From: an uncultured Verrucomicrobiota bacterium
GTDB lineage: Bacteria; Verrucomicrobiota; Verrucomicrobiia; Limisphaerales; UBA9464
Assembly: GCA_903864375.1 (NCBI GenBank)
Contig: CAIPFS010000685.1
Coordinates: 1 to 7,666 of the forward strand
Direction of reading: 5' to 3'
DNA length: 7,666 bases
A program made the translations under genes and the position numbers. The notes below the pieces were generated by a model. It saw nothing but the letters and a program-made list of their open reading frames with translations. It searched no databases and was not told the origin of the DNA. Shown here one piece after another: positions 5,719 to 7,666 of the stretch (positions are counted from its first letter, which is position 1; the number at the start of each line of letters is the position of its first letter).

Positions 5719-7260
5719 ATGCTGACTACCCTGCTTCTTCTTCCGTTCGCCGGCGCTTTGGCGGTTCTGTTGATCCCGGCCAACTACCGGGTGATTCTGC
5801 GTCTGGTGGCGCTGATCACCACTGCCGTCACCGCTCTTCAGGCCATCTCGGTGTTTTCCGCGATGCAGCCGGGCATTTCCGGTTTTCAGTTGGTCGAACA
5901 GGCTGCCTGGATCCCGTCGGCCGGCTTCAACTACCACGTGGGCGTGGATGGATTGAACATTGGTCTGACCCTGCTGACCTCTCTGGTGGCATTCGCCGCT
6001 GTCTGTATTTCCTGGGACATCGAGAAACAGACGAAACTCTACTATCTCTGTCTCCTCCTGATTACGGGAGGGGCGATGGGTGCTTTCCTGTCGTTGGATT
6101 TGTTCTTCCTCTACTTCTTCAACGAGGTTGCCCTGGTGCCCACCTTCCTGATGATGGGGATTTGGGGCAGGGGCGAGCAGAAGTTTTACGCCACCTATCA
6201 GATGGCGCTCTATCTCACCCTGGGGGCCATGCTCGCCCTCGTCGGATTGGCCATGCTCTACTCCGCTTCCGGTGCGAACACTCTGGACGTGGTCACCCTG
6301 AGTGCCTGGCTTGGCCAGCACCCCCTCTCGGCCTCTTCCCAACGTCTCCTGTTTCCGCTGTTCCTGTTTGGCTTCGGTACCCTGGTCGGGCTTTGGCCGT
6401 TTCATAGCTGGGCAGCTCCCGGGTATGCCGCCGCTCCACCGGCCACGGCGATGCTCCACGCCGGTGTGTTAAAGAAGGTGGGGCTTTATGCGTTGATTCG
6501 GGTGGCCTTGCCGTTGATGCCTGACGGTGTTCGGACCTGGATGCCGGTCCTCGCCGTCCTTTGTCTGGGAAATATTCTGTACTGCGGCTGGCTGGCGCTG
6601 CGTCAACGGGATCTGGCCCTGCTGCTGGGCAATTCGAGCCTCGCTCACATGGGTTTCTGCTTCCTGGGGTTGGCGAGCGTAAGTGTGACCGGTATCACGG
6701 GGGTGGTGGTGATTCTGGTCGCTCATGGGCTCCTGGCCGCCGCCAATTATGCCCTGTTGGGGCACGTGGTCCGGGCCACCGGAACGTCCAGCCTGGACAA
6801 GCTGGGTGGCCTTCTTCGACCGATGCCAGTCGTCGGCTTTTTTGTTGTTCTTGCCTTCATGGCGGGATGTGGCATGCCCGGTTTTGCCAACTTTCCCGGT
6901 GAACTCGGTGTGCTGTTTGGGGCCTGGGATCGCCTGCCGCTGGTCGTGATCTTCGCAGCCTGGGGTGGATTGCTGATCGGTGGTGTTTATATGCTTCGGG
7001 CCATCCGTTCGTTGCTACACGGCCCTGTCCGGGCCGGATTGGAGTCAGCCTCGGATGCCGGCAGCGGCATTGCCCTCTATTGGCGCAGCCTGCCCTATGC
7101 GGTGCTTCTTGTTCCGTTGATCTTTTTTGGCATTTCCCCGGACACGCTGGTCCGACGGATTGAGCCCGCCGTCATTCCGATCGTCAAATCCGCCTCCGCA
7201 TCGACTCCGCCGACGGTGGATTCCAAGACTCCCTCCCTGACCTCCATTTCCCCGCGATGA
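5719..7260 (+). CDS. nuoM: NADH-quinone oxidoreductase subunit M (antiporter-like), with divergent proton-path residues
   Basis: Middle antiporter-like subunit of the membrane arm, 513 residues with about 14 hydrophobic segments (E. coli ~509). Identity rests on its place between nuoL and nuoN and on GVDGLNIGL (75-83), FFNEVALVPTFLMMGIWG (133-150), VLKKVGLYALIR (250-261), LAHMGF (308-313), VAHGLLAAA (334-342) and GMPGFANFPGELGVLFGAW (385-403). Conserved: Glu136 (E. coli Glu144), Lys253 (E. coli Lys265, with an extra Lys252), His310, His336 and Glu395 (E. coli Glu407). Changed: the TM7 lysine (E. coli Lys234) is Leu222 within FGTLVGLWPFHSW; the LPDAH after it is AAPGY (232-236); DIKR is DLAL (298-301); and the Lys of the KFF-type stretch is Gln161. 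The protein ends with a Ser/Thr/Pro-rich tail (491-513). The ATG at 5719 directly precedes TM1; there is no Shine-Dalgarno. The stop overlaps nuoN. The gene is intact, so this is a diverged subunit, not a pseudogene. Confidence 0.95.
   Translation: MLTTLLLLPFAGALAVLLIPANYRVILRLVALITTAVTALQAISVFSAMQPGISGFQLVEQAAWIPSAGFNYHVGVDGLNIGLTLLTSLVAFAAVCISWDIEKQTKLYYLCLLLITGGAMGAFLSLDLFFLYFFNEVALVPTFLMMGIWGRGEQKFYATYQMALYLTLGAMLALVGLAMLYSASGANTLDVVTLSAWLGQHPLSASSQRLLFPLFLFGFGTLVGLWPFHSWAAPGYAAAPPATAMLHAGVLKKVGLYALIRVALPLMPDGVRTWMPVLAVLCLGNILYCGWLALRQRDLALLLGNSSLAHMGFCFLGLASVSVTGITGVVVILVAHGLLAAANYALLGHVVRATGTSSLDKLGGLLRPMPVVGFFVVLAFMAGCGMPGFANFPGELGVLFGAWDRLPLVVIFAAWGGLLIGGVYMLRAIRSLLHGPVRAGLESASDAGSGIALYWRSLPYAVLLVPLIFFGISPDTLVRRIEPAVIPIVKSASASTPPTVDSKTPSLTSISPR
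7257..7260 (+). promoter_or_regulatory. ATGA stop-start overlap, nuoM/nuoN
   Basis: The nuoN ATG (7257-7259) and the nuoM TGA (7258-7260) share bases. No Shine-Dalgarno precedes the nuoN start (the upstream 20 bases are C/T-rich), so nuoN translation probably depends on ribosomes finishing nuoM. This would keep the two antiporter-like subunits in equal amount. Confidence 0.75.
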
Positions 7261-7666
7261 ATTATTCGCTGCTTACCGTCGAAATCCTGACAGCCCTTCT
7301 GGGACTGGGGGTGTTGTTGTTGGATCTCTGGATTCCAGCTGCGTCCCGCAAATTACTGGGAATCATCGCGGCCACCGGCCTGGGAGTTCTCCTGGTTTAT
7401 GCCGTTGGCTCCGCCGCCCCGGGGGACGGCACGGCATTCGGAGGGATGTTTGTTGTCGACGCCCTTTCCGGCTATGCCAAGGGATTCTTCCTGGTGGCCG
7501 GTTTGATTGTCGTCCTGCTTTCGATTGACGCTGCCGATTCGATCCATGGATATGCCGAATACGTTGCCCTCCTTCTCTTTGCCCTGACGGGAATGCTGTT
7601 TGCCGCCTCGGCCAATGACTTCGTCCTCATGTTTGTCGCCCTGGAACTGATCACGGTGACGTTCTA
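7257..7666 (+). CDS. nuoN: NADH-quinone oxidoreductase subunit N, N-terminal part (3' end cut by window edge)
   Basis: Third antiporter-like subunit, nearest to NuoK/J in the assembled complex. The frame from ATG 7257 is open for 136 codons to the window edge (two bases of the next codon remain). Visible hallmarks: a hydrophobic first helix (LLTVEILTALLGLGVLLLDL), the GGMFVVDALSGYAKGFF stretch (62-78), EYVALLLFALTGMLFAASAN (101-120) and FVLMFVALELITVTF (122-136). Glu130 in ALELI corresponds to the TM5 glutamate (E. coli Glu133). The TM7 and TM8 lysines lie beyond the window, so whether NuoN shares the substitutions seen in NuoM cannot be told. The start overlaps the nuoM stop by 4 bases. Confidence 0.95.
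   Translation, partial: MNYSLLTVEILTALLGLGVLLLDLWIPAASRKLLGIIAATGLGVLLVYAVGSAAPGDGTAFGGMFVVDALSGYAKGFFLVAGLIVVLLSIDAADSIHGYAEYVALLLFALTGMLFAASANDFVLMFVALELITVTF

Noticed and set aside
5535..6407. Plus-strand frame (290 codons) overlapping the nuoL end and nuoM start
   Set aside because: Out of frame with two recognisable genes; its translation shows no family and is Gly/Arg/His-rich, typical of a frame shadow.
5617..6459. Minus-strand open frame (280 codons) opposite nuoL/nuoM
   Set aside because: Composition artefact crossing two real genes; no motif and no plausible start context.
5719..7260. NuoM as a pseudogene because key residues are missing
   Set aside because: The frame is intact over the normal length, most other channel residues are kept, and the stop is coupled to nuoN; divergence is more likely than decay.

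Overview
The window is one stretch of a proton-pumping NADH:quinone oxidoreductase (respiratory complex I, NDH-1) operon. All genes are on the + strand, in the order nuoG (3' part) - nuoH - nuoI - nuoJ - nuoK - nuoL - nuoM - nuoN (5' part). No gene outside complex I, no RNA gene, no mobile element and no CRISPR array can be supported. Intergenic gaps are 0 to 61 bases and there is no gene-free stretch longer than that, so the whole window reads as one polycistronic unit. The promoter, nuoA-F (or their equivalents) and any terminator lie outside.

Layout: bases 2-1093 encode the last [4Fe-4S] ligands and a short C-terminal domain of NuoG, a peripheral-arm subunit. Bases 1103-2191 encode NuoH, which anchors the peripheral arm and forms part of the quinone chamber. 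Bases 2253-2822 encode NuoI, with two [4Fe-4S] clusters. Bases 2850-3362 and 3405-3710 encode the small membrane subunits NuoJ and NuoK. Bases 3730-5703 and 5719-7260 encode the antiporter-like subunits NuoL and NuoM. Bases 7257-7666 begin the third antiporter-like subunit, NuoN. Electrons from NADH pass down the iron-sulfur chain (NuoF, G, I) to quinone at the NuoB/D/H interface. The energy released is transmitted along the membrane arm (H, J, K, N, M, L) to drive proton export.

Organism: a Gram-negative-type bacterium with fairly high GC (by eye, upper 50s percent). The long loop insertion in NuoH, the short NuoG and the divergent NuoM recall Verrucomicrobiota-like complex I sets, but that is from memory and only moderately confident. 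Ribosome-binding sites are almost absent: none of the seven visible starts has a well-placed AGGAGG-like sequence.

Most notable points: (1) NuoM lacks the near-universal TM7 lysine (Leu222 instead), the following LPDAH-type motif and the DIKR motif, whereas NuoL next door keeps all of them. (2) NuoG is strongly shortened in its molybdopterin-like domain yet keeps all four ligands of the off-pathway N7 cluster. (3) Mini reading frames start on the stop codons of nuoH and nuoJ (ATGA) and run to, or almost to, the next gene's start. The one after nuoH is joined by ATGA overlaps at both ends. I saw no sign of a wholly new system; the novelty is within complex I.
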